64,000 nucleotides of DNA from Trichoplax sp. H2. Its lineage: Eukaryota; Placozoa; Uniplacotomia; Trichoplacea. The position numbers and the translations under genes were made by a program. The stretch covers positions 124,001 through 188,000 of the forward strand of contig NOWV01000076.1 in NCBI GenBank assembly GCA_003344405.1, in the 5' to 3' direction. The notes under the pieces are model-generated. The model worked only from the letters and a program-made list of their open reading frames with translations. It was not told where the DNA came from and made no database searches. Below are positions 41,801 through 55,243 of the stretch, piece after piece (the stretch's first letter is position 1; each line of letters begins with the position of its first letter).

Positions 41801-42728
41801 ATCTATTTTCGTCCAATGAAACAATGTTAGTTTTAGATATATTTGCGGCTGTAGCACAACTGTAGAGTAGACTGTCAATGGGAAGGAAAAGGAAACATAA
41901 TTAGTCAATTGGCTACTATTCGCTAATCTTTCCAATTCTTACATCCTGTTGATCTATTTTCGTCCAATGGAGCACTGTTAGTTTTAGATATATTTGCGGC
42001 TGTAGCACAACTGTAGAGTAGACTGTCAATGGGGAGGAAAAGGAAACATAATTAGTCAACAGGCTACTATTCGCCAATCTTTCCAATTCTTACATCCTGT
42101 TGATTTATTTTCGCCTAATGGAGCAATGTTAGTTCTAGATTTATTTGCGGCTGTAGCACAACTGTAGAGTGGGCTGTAAATAAGAAGCAAAAGTATTGGA
42201 AACACTCGTTGCTACCAGCGTTGTCGCTGTCCTATCATCAAATCCAACTATGTTCAAATGGGTAAGCAAAGAAATTGAATTTTAGCTGTACATGAGGTAG
42301 TACATAATGCACAGTAGTATGCAATACTCCGCAATCCCCATGGCGATGATGTTACGCCCCATAACGACGATGGCCATGGCGATAGTGTACCGATCGACTG
42401 TACAGGAAACTAGTATCAACAGTGATTAACATTGCATTAACGTCTATAGTGTAATTTCCTGTTGAAGGGCGTTAACCCTTTGAGCTGTAATTAATTAATC
42501 AATCGCTGCTAATATTGACTTGGAGTCCAAAATAAAACACTCCAGAATTCATTCCTGCAGGACCGGCAACGATAATTATAATACAAGTTTTCGTCAATCT
42601 TTCTTCATCATTACCGCAAGATTCAGCACCTCTACTTGTCAAGCTTTGCCAAGACTGATGGTATCTATCCTTTGGAAGTAACACTAAATGATTCATTTTT
42701 ACCTTAGAGTGCTACCAATTCAATCCCG
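38865..42728. other. Intergenic, A6 to A7
   Basis: About 3.9 kb. Bases 38865-40500 are plain AT-rich sequence. Bases about 40500-41400 are less AT-rich and resist translation in all frames, so they may be decayed repeat sequence. A 151 bp tandem array occupies 41620-42190. An imperfect hairpin with CCATGG at both ends lies at 42338-42379. No gene is supported. Confidence 0.55.
41620..42190. repeat. 151 bp tandem repeat, about four copies
   Basis: The word CCAATCTTTCCAATTCT (CTAATC in the third copy) recurs at about 41620, 41770, 41921 and 42072, which is a period of 150-151 bp. Each unit also contains TTGATCTATTTTCGTCC, GTTTTAGATATATTTGCG and CTGTAGAGTAGACTGTCAATGGG. The fourth copy is the most altered and fades at about 42190. 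A degenerate match to the ATAATTAGTCAACTG part of the unit occurs earlier, near 41380. Confidence 0.9.
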
Positions 42729-45223
42729 ATGACGGTGTTACAAGCTTTAGACATTGTCTTGTCAGACCAGATGGCAATCTATTTTCCTGGCCAAACCGTC
42801 GAAGGGGTGATCATTGTCCATATTAGCGAAGCGATGAAAATGCGTAGTATCAAAGCATCCATTTTAGGTTACTCGTATACTGCCATTGAAGACCCTGGTG
42901 GCCTTCGCTTGGGTGTTCTATTTACACGAGAAAAAGAAAAGCACTTAGATGAGACCATGGTAGTATGGGGAGATGGTAAGAAACTGTCCATGTCTAACCC
43001 TATCGTTCATTAACAACAATCAATCACACATGTATACTGTACTCATGGAAGTTTTTACAACCGATGGACAATCCATACTTCCATTAAATCTAGTTATCAA
43101 TGTTACCATTACTCGATCATGCCTTGCAAGTGGCTACAACAAGTAGACATACACCGTGCTGGTAAAGTAGTGTAGTACTACAATTGCATACTTTAAATAA
43201 ATGTCTGCAATGGGAAGATCATAGTAAGTTAAAATTGAGCAGTCTCGATCAATTAATGCCATATTGTGAACCAGTGAGTTATCTAAACAGCACAGGGAAT
43301 AATAGTGCCAGTTAGTATAGGTACAAAGAATAAAATTATATATCATACTAATGTAAAAGTCACAAGGCAAAATCAAAAGAGTGCCACTAAAGTGGATCGC
43401 TGTAATATGACCCATGATTTCATTTTATACTGTACCTTTGACTGTGTTAGCGAAATTGAGACAGTTATTATCCTTTGATTCAACAGCAAATGGGTCAGAA
43501 GATGTGCTGGCAGCTGGAAAATATAACTTTAATTTTCAATTTAAGTTACCCAATGATGCCCAATTACCATCGTCGTTTGAGTATAGAACAAGCCACATTA
43601 GATATGAGATCATGGCGACAATTGATAGGCCATGGAAATCGGATCACTTGTCGAAGAGAGCATTTACATTTTTACAGATCATTGACGTCAATAAACCTCC
43701 TCTCTCGGTAAGTTAATTAATAAGCGATTGCTTTATTAATTAAGCCATTCAATAACTCAACGCCAAATCAAATAAAATAAGCGATAGATGTTTGGATAAT
43801 TTTCCCCCCTTGTATGGTTGAAGTTGTACCTAGTTAAATGAAAATCGTATGTGTTTAAATGGGAGTTGGGCTGTTTTTTTCGTTCTGAACTTTGACCAAT
43901 TATTCATATGAACTAACTGGAGTTATACGATACTATACTTTAACATCGAACACCAATGGATATGACGTTGTCTATTTTGTCTAATACAGTAGAAGCCTTT
44001 AATTGAATTAAAATTGTTTCTTATCCAATTCCGCTTGGTAAAATAACCATCGTAATTCATGATAATAGTAAAGCATCCATAAAGGTTTATGCAGTTGCTT
44101 TTAGTCAATACAATCGACGACCTAAAAGAAGCTGCTACATTTTATACCATAGCAACCACTTCCACCAAAAGAAGCTGAAACATCCATTTGCTGTCTATGC
44201 TGTACTTCTGGTCCGATTACACTTAAAGCAAGCATCGATCGATCTGGTTATTGTCCCGGAGAATCAATTTCTTTAAAAACAGAATGTATCAACAACACAA
44301 ACACAGATATGGAAGGTATCCAAGTGCGTCTCTACCGAATCGATTCACGAACTGTTCCAGGTTTGTCTTTAATAGAATAAATTTCTATTTCAAGTCATGA
44401 ACAGTAGCCCTAAACCATTTTGTATACATTACTTTAAGTATACAAAGTAATTTATGCAAAAGGGTTCTAGCTTATAAACAGTGGTAGTCGCATTATTGTT
44501 ATGATATGTCTATTTTATTGATTTGCAACGAAGGTCGCACGATAATCCATAACGAAATATACAGCAAGCTTTGCTCCGATCCGATAAAAGAGCTGCAAAA
44601 CTTTACTTGGAATCCAGCAATAACAGTACCAGTGGTTGCACCAACCATCAACACCTCCAAATCGATTACAGTTTCTTATGAATTGCAGGTTTCCAATTAT
44701 GTCTTAGCTGATCCATTTCATGTTACATAACAATGAAGAGTATTCGTTTATTTACGGTATGCTTTTTTTCAGGTATCTCTCACAGTCCTTTCTGGAAACA
44801 CGTTAGAACTGAAAATTCCCATCACTATTGGAACCATTCCATTGCATGTAGCTGCGCCTAATATCGCAAATCCATCACCTGGTCAGTCGCCACCTGATGT
44901 TCCTCCATCCTGTAAGTACTGACAATTAGTGTATTCTATTCTTGATCCTAGGTAGATTTCATTCGGTTCAAATTTAATACGTGCTTGAATATTTATTTGT
45001 AGACGATGCCATTCATGAAGCAGTATCATATGATTATATGGAATGTGTTGATGGTCCGTATGAGTTAAAGGAAATTGACAGCCGTGAATATGTAACCTAC
45101 AAGCTATCATTTGCACCTTTGTATCCTTGCGTTAAAAGTAGTTTACAAGCCAACAACTCTCCTGTTACTAACCAGCCCACAACAACACATGTAGATGATG
45201 TTGCGATCAGTACCAACCAATAG
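42729..45223 (+). CDS. Alpha-arrestin A7 (ARRDC-like), divergent tail
   Basis: Six exons: 42729-42975, 43487-43707, 44153-44360, 44534-44688, 44773-44911 and 45003-45223 (247, 221, 208, 155, 139 and 221 bp), giving 396 residues. The N-terminal domain has MAIYFPGQTVEGVIIV and WGDG at the first splice. Exon 2 has KYNFNFQFKLP and LPSSFEYR. The C-terminal domain has ICCLCCTSGPITL, DRSGYCPGES and IPITIGTIPLHV. The tail is the longest of its type: SYDYMECVDG at about 332-341 and FAPLYPCV at about 360-367, then a Thr- and Asn-rich end. The spacing and the SYxxM pattern match the two PPxY positions of vertebrate TXNIP and ARRDC3, but the paired prolines are missing. Several splice sites are strong (GTAAGT donors of exons 2 and 5; TTTTTTTCAG before exon 5). 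Confidence 0.92.
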
Positions 45224-47944
45224 CTGAATCGACTAAACAGAACATCATGACCAAGTAATGGTTACAATTAAAATTTTTTGAATTAACAAAATTGTTAATC
45301 AATTGGTTGATAATTAATCATTTCGATAGAATATGGCCATAATTCGATTCAGATATAATAGGTAAAGGTAACTTGCCCTAAATATCTTATTATTAAGCAT
45401 CATCCTCTAATTTATCGCATTAAAATCTTCCATTGAGCCATCTCAAAAACTTTATCTAGTTATCTATAGCAATGATCAATTTTCCCTACAGAAGACAATA
45501 ATTGGTTAGTTAAAATGTTGTATCGATGATGGAGTCCACCATCCTTGTACGCTTGAAGTCTTTGATATAGTTCATATTAAAAATGAAATTTTTCAAAACA
45601 ATTCTGACAGATAGCAACATTATAAATTTGCATGTTATCATGGATTAAAAAATAGAAATTATTATGTAAATTAAATCGTTCTATCATCTAATATGTTGAT
45701 AATTTTTTAACCTAGTCAAAAATAATCGCAAATAAATAAATCCTCAGATGTTATTTTAAGCTACATCTGAGTTTTTAAGTTCTATCTAAAAGTCCTTACA
45801 TGTTATTTGAGCCACGGTTATTTTGTAACGTCTTGTCGCATAAATGCTTTTAGTGGTAGCTACAATGAATTTCGAGGTATGACGGACATCATCTTAGCTA
45901 AGGTAGCTCCTTCGCGTTGAATTCGTGTGCACTATTTTGTATCAGAACACCTGCTTTATCTCAAGCGAGAGAAATTAAATCACTGGAAATTGTTCCTTCA
46001 TCCATGTCACAAAGTTTGGTATTGGAGATCATGCTATTGGCATCTTAATGCACAGGACTGATATAAATTTTACGCATACAATACAGCAGAAATCATCAAA
46101 ACTTTAACATAGCGAGATTAGCATTACCTGAAAGTTATTATTGCAGAGGAGCTCCGATTGCATCCAAAGTATCACTATAATAACATCAGGATATCAAATA
46201 CCCCTCAAAATCAGCTATCATCAAAACTTGAACATCGCTAGATTAACATTACCTAAATGTTAATATTGTAGGCGAGCTCCGATTGCATCCAATATATTAT
46301 TATAATAACATCAGGATATCAAATACCGTTCACAATCAGCTATCATCAAAACTTGAACACAGCGCGATTAATATTACTTGAATGTTAATATTATAGGGGA
46401 GCTCTGATTGCATCCAATATGTTATCATAATAATATCAGGATATGAAATACCGTTCAAAATCAGCTATGGTATGCAACAGGCACCAGCATGCAATGCTCA
46501 ATATTTTATCTACGCGATATTTATTGCCTTTAAGCAGAGATTTCGATTTTATTGACCTACACTTACAGTAGCTCTTAGGTATCACTTGAAGTGTCTTTGC
46601 CTTCCATTTTTTGAAGGTCACTTGATCTCCCTTTAACATAAAACGCTTTATATTAAAGGCAGCCATCTCAGAATCACTCTTACATAATAAACAGACGATC
46701 AATCTACTTTTTTAAGTTATTTCAAGACTGTATTGCGATCAGCTAGAAACTAGATGGTATGCATAGTGCAACGAAAGCCAAAGATACAGCTGCCGTAGAC
46801 ATTGGAAACGCAAAGAGTCCTTGCTGTCAATTTTCCACATTATTTCAAGAGCCAAGAAGAGATCCTGAACATGAAGACTTGAAAGAGGCAACCATCAGCT
46901 GTATTCCGCAAGGTGAAGATGTTGGTGCTGGAGATGTTTACCCTGGTGATGTGCATAGTTAAAATAGCGTTTTGATCTAGCTATACAGTTAAGTCATCCA
47001 ATGTCATCAACAGTCCTATGCCACAAACTGCGAAATAAGGAAGCATTAAGCCCTAACTACCAATAGATAATAAGAAAAATATTGAATAGCATTCCCTAAA
47101 TATATTCTATTTTTATTTGTTTACTATGTCGATGAATTAGTTATTACTTTTAGTTAAGGAACAATCACTTTAATACATCCGCATGGAGCATCTACTGCCT
47201 ATACTTCTAGAAGTTGCTGATGATACTCCGTGATGGTCTTTCAGTGTTTACAACACCGATGATAACGATGGTGTTGCTGATATGACGAAAAGTGTGATTG
47301 GATTGGCACCAATATTTCTATCTGTAAGCATAACTCGAGATTGGTGTTAAGACATGATGAGCAAGTTATGCAGTAAAATCCATCTTCGCCATTTTCAGCA
47401 TCGATAGTATACTGTCGTAGGCCATCCCATGTTGATTAACAGCTGTCCACTGGTCTGCACTATACAGAGACTACAGACTAGACATTAAAATGCAGAAAAG
47501 ATTCCTGCCCCAAAGGTAATAATGGATCAGACTTAATCATGTCCAACAACGAAGTCTCCTGATATGTATGAATCATGTTGCTATTCTTGTTGATATAATT
47601 CTAGGATATAATTCAACTAATTACAGTATTCTTGGACTGGAAAGGTGATTGACGATTGTTATTCTTTAGCACCTTGCCACACCGTACGGTTCTATTGATT
47701 CCGGGTTGGACTTGTCATTCTCCTTCCTCTTGGGGCGGTATCTTCCACGATGATGAGTGGAGGCTGGAATCGTTTATAGTTTATGAGCATATATATGTAT
47801 ATATACAGTAGTATGCGATCAAGAGGTTAATAAACATTAAAATTCCTCTTGCCGTGAATCATAATGCAGTAGCAATCGATAGAGCATGATTGCGATCGCA
47901 GTGAGTGAAGACAGCACAGCATAAACTACAGTACAAGAGAGAAA
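45224..47944. other. Intergenic, A7 to A8
   Basis: About 2.7 kb. It contains a 125 bp tandem array at 46092-46466. Next to the array are two unrecognised frames (46436-46702 minus, 46759-46962 plus) that lack splice or family support. Bases 47600-47900 are somewhat richer in GC and should hold the A8 promoter. No gene is supported. Confidence 0.5.
46092..46466. repeat. 125 bp tandem repeat, three copies
   Basis: ATCATCAAAACTT recurs at 46092, 46217 and 46342, an exact 125 bp period. Each unit contains GGAGCTC(T/C)GATTGCATCCA and ATCAGGATAT(C/G)AAATACC. The copies are about 90 percent alike by eye. The array ends at about 46466, where AAAATCAGCTAT runs into unique sequence. Confidence 0.9.
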
Positions 47945-50900
47945 ATGTCCAAAAAATCAAAAACTAAAATTCAGGATATTGCCATCGAAATCGACGAAAA
48001 TCTATCGTATGTTCTATCTGGCCAGTTACTAAAAGGCAAATTGGTTATCAACACTTTGGATCCGTTAACAGAGATTCAAAAAATCGTTGTCGAAGCTCAT
48101 GGAGATGGTTATACGATGTTGAGACCTGCAGCCAATGCCGGAGAAGGAAATGTACGACATGGCCAATGGAAGGAATACTTAAAGTGTAGTAGCACCGTGA
48201 TGAATCAAGGTAGGTTAATTTTAATTGACAAGGTATCTACTCTTACTACGGACTTTTAAGAAGATAATAGTACAAGTGCCTGCTATGATCATCGACTGTC
48301 CATCGTGCATGTACAGTGCAACGGATTTGGAACATTTTTAGACAAGAAGCAACTTATTACTCATCTCCGGGCAGGGATTGTTGTTTACATTGACCCAGCT
48401 GTTTCAATTTATCGTTTGCGTGTTGATGAATTACATCACTGTAGAGTATTTCATCAACTAAAGACTAGAATTAATATCAAACTTACCTTGGAATAAAATA
48501 AGAAATTATCATTTGGTAATGAATTCCAACATCAAGACTATGATATTATTTCCGCCTTATTCGCATAGAATTGATTGCCGATTGATTTCGCTCTCGTTCA
48601 ATAAAAATGACATTTTCATGACCTTAGTTCCAGTTCTTGACAGGATTGGAATACGGTAGATAGATGATGATGCATCGATAAAGTAGGTAATGATCGATTG
48701 ACTACCTTCAAGGTGCATCAATTTTCTAGCTAAAACTGCGAAAGACAACGATAGCTACGCTTTCACTTTATACGTAATTCAATCCATCATGATGTCTTCC
48801 AGCGGTATCGCTAGATGTTAACTTGTACATGTTTAGGAATGGAGAAGCTTTTTCTATTTAGGGAAGGGTTTCAATTCACCATGATGATTAAGTAATTACA
48901 TAGAAAGCTTTCAGTCAGAGTTGAATTTGTTAATTTAAATACTATCCTCACCAAAATGATCCCCAATCAAAGGTAATGTCCTGCCAAAGCCCGATTATCG
49001 CGGCTCGCGTGCATTTTTTGGACTTCGCAATCAGATCCAAAATGCTGAATTAAGTATTCTCAACGATCTCACTATGGCACTAGCAAAACTAAGCAATTTC
49101 CTTTCGTTTCCAATCAAAATAATAATAATAATAAACCGATAGCAAAGGACTACTGCACAGATAATATGTTGAGTGATTATCGGAACATCAACATTCCCAT
49201 GCTTTACAGAAGAGCCAATTTGAACATTTCAAGGCTGCTTTTAGTATTGCTCAGTTTACGCTCGATATAATGTAATTTGTGCAGATTGCTCACTTTGAAA
49301 CTTGAAATTTTAGATTACAGCCAGGTCCAGTGATCCCGCCTGAGTTCTTGCCTAATAGTCCATCGGTAAAGGAAAGGTTTACTTCCTCTGTACATTAATG
49401 ATTCCAATCGGATGATGAAAAGCAATGAATACTTCAAATCTAATTGATTTCAATCACGCTAATAGTCAGATTAATCTCTACCGTGATCCAATACAGAAAC
49501 GCTTACTTGTTGGCCATCGTCAAATTTTCCGATTAGAATTATCGCCAAAATATTAACTATGGTAAAATACATGTTGAATTGAACAGAAAGGGAATTTGAC
49601 TAGTTCTAGAATAATAGCTCAGATCAGATACTTTATAAATCAAGACCAATTAAAGGCCAATAATCCCCATCAACCTGCACCGAGCCACACCATATAGGGC
49701 AATACTGTCATTAGGCAAAAACAGGATAGCGATACAGAAAATCCATCAAAATGCGAGTAGTAATTGAGCGCTAAGCAGTCGAAGAAAACTGTAGCGAACA
49801 TTATTAGATTCGATGCCATCGTATTAAATGCTCTTCCTATTAACTAATTAACGTTAACATAGATGGAAATATCCTTATAAATGATTATGATATATGACGT
49901 TGAAGAAGGCGAAATATCTCAATAGTCTTTTTTCTCGCAGTAGATGAAAGCGAAACATTAACTTTGGATTCCGGTCGACATGAACTCCCCTTCAACTTTG
50001 TCTTGCCGTACTATCTCCCATCCTCATTTAACACAAGCAATAAAAACCACAACTATATTCGTTATTGGATTAAAGGAACTGTTTTCTTTACCAAAGACCG
50101 ATCGGCAACTATTTATAAATCGTTCAAAGTCAGAGAAAAGGTCGCTTTAGGTACCTTGCAGATGAAGGTAGGTCTAGTAATAATAGGCTTAATTATAATT
50201 AATTAATAGCCGTTTAGGAATGAGCGCTTATTATATCCCCTGAAGTAATGATAAAATTGAATTACCCATCTTATGCCAATGGCTATTGCTGTCCATCTTT
50301 TCTAGAATGAGCTAAAATCTACTTCAACTGACAATGAATTAGTCGATCATAAAGTAAAGCAGTTAGTACTCAAGATATAGGATATAATATTAGCTCAATG
50401 TGCCATAAAATGCTATTCCCCCAGCTTTAAACACCAATAGAATCTAAAAACGCGTATCTTTGTTTCAGCTCCAATTAATTATTATCACCAATACGTAATA
50501 ATTAGGACTGATTATCGCCTGACCTTTTCCATCTTATTAACAGCAGTAACTAACTTAAGATTTAGAACATCGAAGTAAAACTTTCCGTTAAATTCAATTT
50601 ATCCCTTGATCAAAGCTTCCAACTTACATTGACTGTAAGCGATGTTATGCTGAAGCAATTTTCGTAGACGGTGACCCAGTGTTGCACATTAGTCCCTCAA
50701 GAGAGACCAAGTTAATACTTTTATATTAAACATGATACCCGTCTATTTTATGTGGCTTTAGGAAGAACCGAGATCCATTGATTTAACGCAAACATTATGC
50801 TGCAATATATTAAGGCCTGGAAGCGTCCATTTGACCTTTGTAACCGATCGAAAGGCTTACTGCGCTGGACATTCGATGTTATTAACAGCAACGGTAGAAA

Positions 50901-52468
50901 ACTTAACTCGTTTACGCCTAAAAGCGTTGAAAGTCGAACTAGTACAATGTGCTACCGTTATTGCTGAGGGTAATCTGGTAGCCACTTGAGAATATCATTA
51001 TGTAGCCCATATACAATTTAATCAGTAAATTTGAATGTGATTATAGGAATTCTAATGATCATTTGTGTTAGGTAACTCCAAAGTAATACAAACAAAATGT
51101 GCCAGCTTGGAATCTGATCCGATTGAAGCCGGAGACACATTGGAATGGCAAAATAAGTCTTTCCATCTACCAGATGACCTTATGCCGACCTCGCACTCTT
51201 CTGCCCTTATACAAACGCAATACGAATTGGTGGTAAGGAATGAAACTAAATTCGACAGCTAGCTATTGCAATATCTACTTTTCTTTTTCTTCCATTTATT
51301 ATTAAGTCTTCTATCGGTAAATGCAACTGATAGATTAAAATACTCATGGCAAGCAATCATGTGTAGCTCTAACGCAAATTTTATAGTAAATTATAATTCT
51401 CAATCAGCTCTACGCTGTTTCGGATATACTCGTACGTTATTACAGCAGCCAATTAACTATGAAACCACGATCTACCTTGAATGAGAAACCTTTCGATTCG
51501 TTACCAACTATGCTTAAACGACTACTTCATCTAATTTCAAGTACCTAGTATTTAGATTTTCTTAAATTTAGAGGAGACTATACTATTAAGTGTTCTATCG
51601 ATTATCAATGGAGCTGCTACATGGAAGCAAACATGTCAGTTGATGCAAAGCTAACCCATGTTACCTGTATTCAAATGCACAAATAAGACCTGTCCTTGCA
51701 GTTGCTTTGCCTATTACTCCATGTTCTATGATTCAATTCATTTATATAACATTGTCACAACCCTCTCTTGTGGCAAAGGAAACGTTTATTAACAAAGTAA
51801 AGAATCTCTCTTGTAACTATAATAACTTGGGTTACTTTTCCAGTATCTCCACTTTCTATGTTAGTGATATACGAGAACTCGATTTCTCAACAAAACTCCA
51901 CAGATGACTGAATATATTACACTATTCTTCACTATACGAGTCTAGCACCATTCTTGAGCAACAACTGATTTATTCCACATACACTCGCGCTTAAATAGAT
52001 TTCTACAATGAATTCTAACGTTAACCAGTGAGAATTAAGTTGGCGTTATCATTATAATACTTTACTAATTATGTACTTAGATATTCTAATCTTGAGGTAG
52101 CTACAAGCTATCACACACGACATAGAGCATGATTGGACTATTTATTAATTAACAGTTACTTATAAGGTTATCATATTGACTGCATTAAACTGCCTAGCAG
52201 AATTTATCGATTTATTTATTTACATCGTACGTCTGAGGACTGTTATAACTATAACTAATCGTTGTTATATTCGTTCCAGGTTACTGTAGTAATACCCATG
52301 GCAGCTAACCTTTCGTTTCGACAAAATGTTGGCATTGCAACAGTACTCGATGCCGACGACGATATCCAAAGTAAATACCAGCAGCATGTAATACTACAAC
52401 GACAATTATCAATACAGCAACAAAGCCAACAACGGCAAAGACATAATTCAGCGGTCACGGATGTGTAA
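47945..52468 (+). CDS. Alpha-arrestin A8, divergent, Gln-rich C terminus
   Basis: Five exons: 47945-48209, 49941-50167, 50762-50969, 51072-51232 and 52280-52468 (265, 227, 208, 161 and 189 bp), giving 349 residues. Exon lengths 2-4 equal those of A6, so it belongs to the same lineage, but its sequence is the most diverged with A9. The N-terminal domain starts MSKKSKTKIQDIAIEID and lacks the PGQ/PGE loop (LSGQLLKGKL). The C-terminal domain has LCCNILRPGSVHL, KAYCAGHS instead of GYCPGE, and no VIGTxPL; in its place is NVGIATVLDADDD. Exon 5 reads straight into a Gln-rich tail (RQLSIQQQSQQRQRHN) and a stop, so the usual sixth exon and any PPxY are gone. Introns are long (intron 1 is 1.7 kb, intron 4 is 1.05 kb). 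It is probably expressed, since the frame is intact, but its function is likely altered. Confidence 0.85.
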
Positions 52469-55243
52469 TGTAGAATTGTATTTATACTTTAAGTTAATTA
52501 ACAGAATTTATCAAAGTTAGTCAAAATACTACAAGGTAAGCATCAATACTTGTAGCTTTGTTTGATATCCTCTCCTGGTTCAAAACCTCAACCCAGTTTT
52601 TTTTCATCCAAATAAAATTCTAACTGACTCTCAACACCAATCTAACTGCAAAGGATAACAGTTACGATACAGAAGTGCTAAAATCGTTACAGCTATTTTA
52701 AAAACTGTTTAGCGCTGCAATTTTTACTGATTTATTTCTAAGGGTCCGCCTAAAAGTAAACATTGAAAGCTTTTGAAAATCTGTTCATTTTCTATGTTAT
52801 GACATTTGAAAGTCATTGCTTTTGCACAGTGTGTGTCAGTGTCTGAAATCAAATCCATAAAGCTGATGTTTTTCATACGTATATTCAATACTACCCTATT
52901 ATTTCAAAACCTATCAAGTGATAGCGGAATATTTTATAGAATCGTACCGGTGTGGATTTGTTCTACTCTCAAAAACTAATTTTGCTTCAAATAAGAAATA
53001 TAATGAGGTAGGCTTGATGTTAACTAAATCGCTAAGAAAGATGTAGCTGCATTCGAAAATTTTGAATCTATTAAGGAAATCATATTTGTGCTTGGTTTAT
53101 ACTCATATTTAAATTTAAAGCTGATTTATCCTTCTTATTAAATCATCAAAGACGAATTTAATCTATTTAATTTGAAGGCAATAATAAGATATAGCTATAG
53201 CAATTACAGCTATCAGGTTTGAAAGTATCACCCAATTTACGCAAGTATCGGTATTTTATTCCACTGAAACTTTCTCTATGTAACAGATTTCTCCCATTTA
53301 CGAATGTTTAATCGCTTGGCTACAAGCTTGTAATGAACTTTATTTGAAAAATATGGATGTTTACCACTTACAATTAAATTATCATTACTCTTCACTTAAT
53401 AAATGTTAGGTATAAATAATAAATTTTATGAAATATTCATCTTAGGCGAAAGTTAGTATTGATTCTTCATTGGTAGGGTGAATTCAATTTTAGTTTACCA
53501 AAAGTAAAGAAGGAATAGGTGACTCTGCTTTATTTCTTATAACCTCCAATTTGATATCACATATATTAAAATTCGATACAATCGGTGATTGCGCCGAAGC
53601 ATTTGTTAGTTTCTAGAAATATATCACGTTATCTTAAATACTACAATTTACAGTCTTCAGATTTATTAGATAGCTCTGAGATTAATGTTTACAGGATTAT
53701 TACTAACCTAAATATAATATAAGTTAATTAGGCATTAAAAGGCATTGATTTCAGGTATTATTTAAAGCCCAAAAAATGATGATTAACTGAAAATTAGCAT
53801 CACTAAATTTCCTTAATTTAACTTTTAACTTATAAAGGGTGGCAAAATCTTTTAATAATACAACAAATTCACCGACACTAAATATCTGCGCTACCAATTA
53901 TTCAATCATAGCCATTTTAAGTTCAATAATTGTTTCACGATGCATGAAAACCTAATTTTTAACAACGCGAAAACAATCCTATCTTACAATTAGTTTACAA
54001 AGATTACGTAGTAAAGCCAAGTTATAGAATTTCACGGACTACTTCCTAACAAGCTTACCAGTCTAACGTATCGCCTTACTACAATCTAGAAAACAATTTT
54101 ATTCTGCGAAAATACTAAAATACTGTGAACATCAGCATTTCTATAACTCTATACTTTTAGGCAACGTAATGCTACAACCAATATATAATAATAAAGCCCT
54201 CCAGAACGTAACTAAATAACAATTTTTGAATCAGCATCTATTTACAGCGGCAAAAGCGATTGTATTAAAATGATTAGACATCTGTAGAATAAATTTGCAA
54301 GTACCGATAAAAGCGAAAGAAGTTCTCATCACAAGAAGTATTTAAGCAATTCTAGCATATTAAAAGGGACTTACTCACACACTCATAGAGCAGTGATATT
54401 ACTATGAAACATTTCAGAATGAGAGCTTAAATCATTACAAACCAAGACGAAGAAAATATGAATACAAATACTAATATTACCAAAAGGCTAGGCTTAAGAT
54501 AAACCTCTTAAAAGCCAAGCTAACCATTCAAAATCGAAAGAAATCAACTTCGAAATTGTTATTTATCTATATCTACTGCCATTAATTCGCTAATTTGGTG
54601 GCAGTTCAGTGACAGTCATCAAACCAGCAGTTAACACCATTGCAGAGCATTAAAAGTGAATGCATAGCAATACTAGATTATTATCAGTGTCTGTTCTAGA
54701 GTTTTTCGCTCTTTCGTCTATATCAGCCTAGATTTGAGCAAAAGCTAGCTCGTAACTGTCAAGACATGCAAGTATTGATCCATTCTAGCGATTTGTATGA
54801 TCTCATCCTGACTCATATATATTCAAAAAGGATTTAGACAGAAACTTGCATGTTTTGACAGCATTAAACATTGATAAATTCTAGGTACTTGCACAAGCTA
54901 ATAGCTACTTCCAAACGAACTTTTCGAATATTTTCAAAGAAAACTAGGGATTACTCTGGTACTGTGTAAGTTACTATATTGTCGGAGAATGAGATCGGTA
55001 CTCCGGTGAATCCATTTTTATATTGCAGAGCAACGTAAACTTAACAGTGTTACTGCTTTAATCAGTTTAATATAGATTGGTCATTACCTGAGAGATCGAT
55101 TAATGAAGTATATGTAGGTATCATTCATCTTCACATTCAGTTGTCATTAATAGTTTCCCATCTCGGCTTAATGTTCAAGCATCTAATATTATTATATAAA
55201 CTTATGATCTTAATATCAAGGTTGTATTGCCTAGATAAGAGAC
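52469..55243. other. Convergent intergenic region, A8 to A9
   Basis: About 2.8 kb between the 3' ends of A8 and A9. AT-rich, without a reading frame of 60 codons or more or a visible repeat. A CAAATAAAATTC near 52610 could be the A8 polyadenylation signal. Confidence 0.55.

Noticed and set aside
43134-43415. 93-codon minus-strand frame inside A7 intron 1
   Set aside because: It is a hydrophobic antisense frame within an intron, without splice or family support.
46436-46962. Two frames (88 codons minus, 67 codons plus) beside the 125 bp array
   Set aside because: The minus frame starts inside the repeat, and neither shows a recognisable domain. A small gene cannot be excluded, but there is no positive support.
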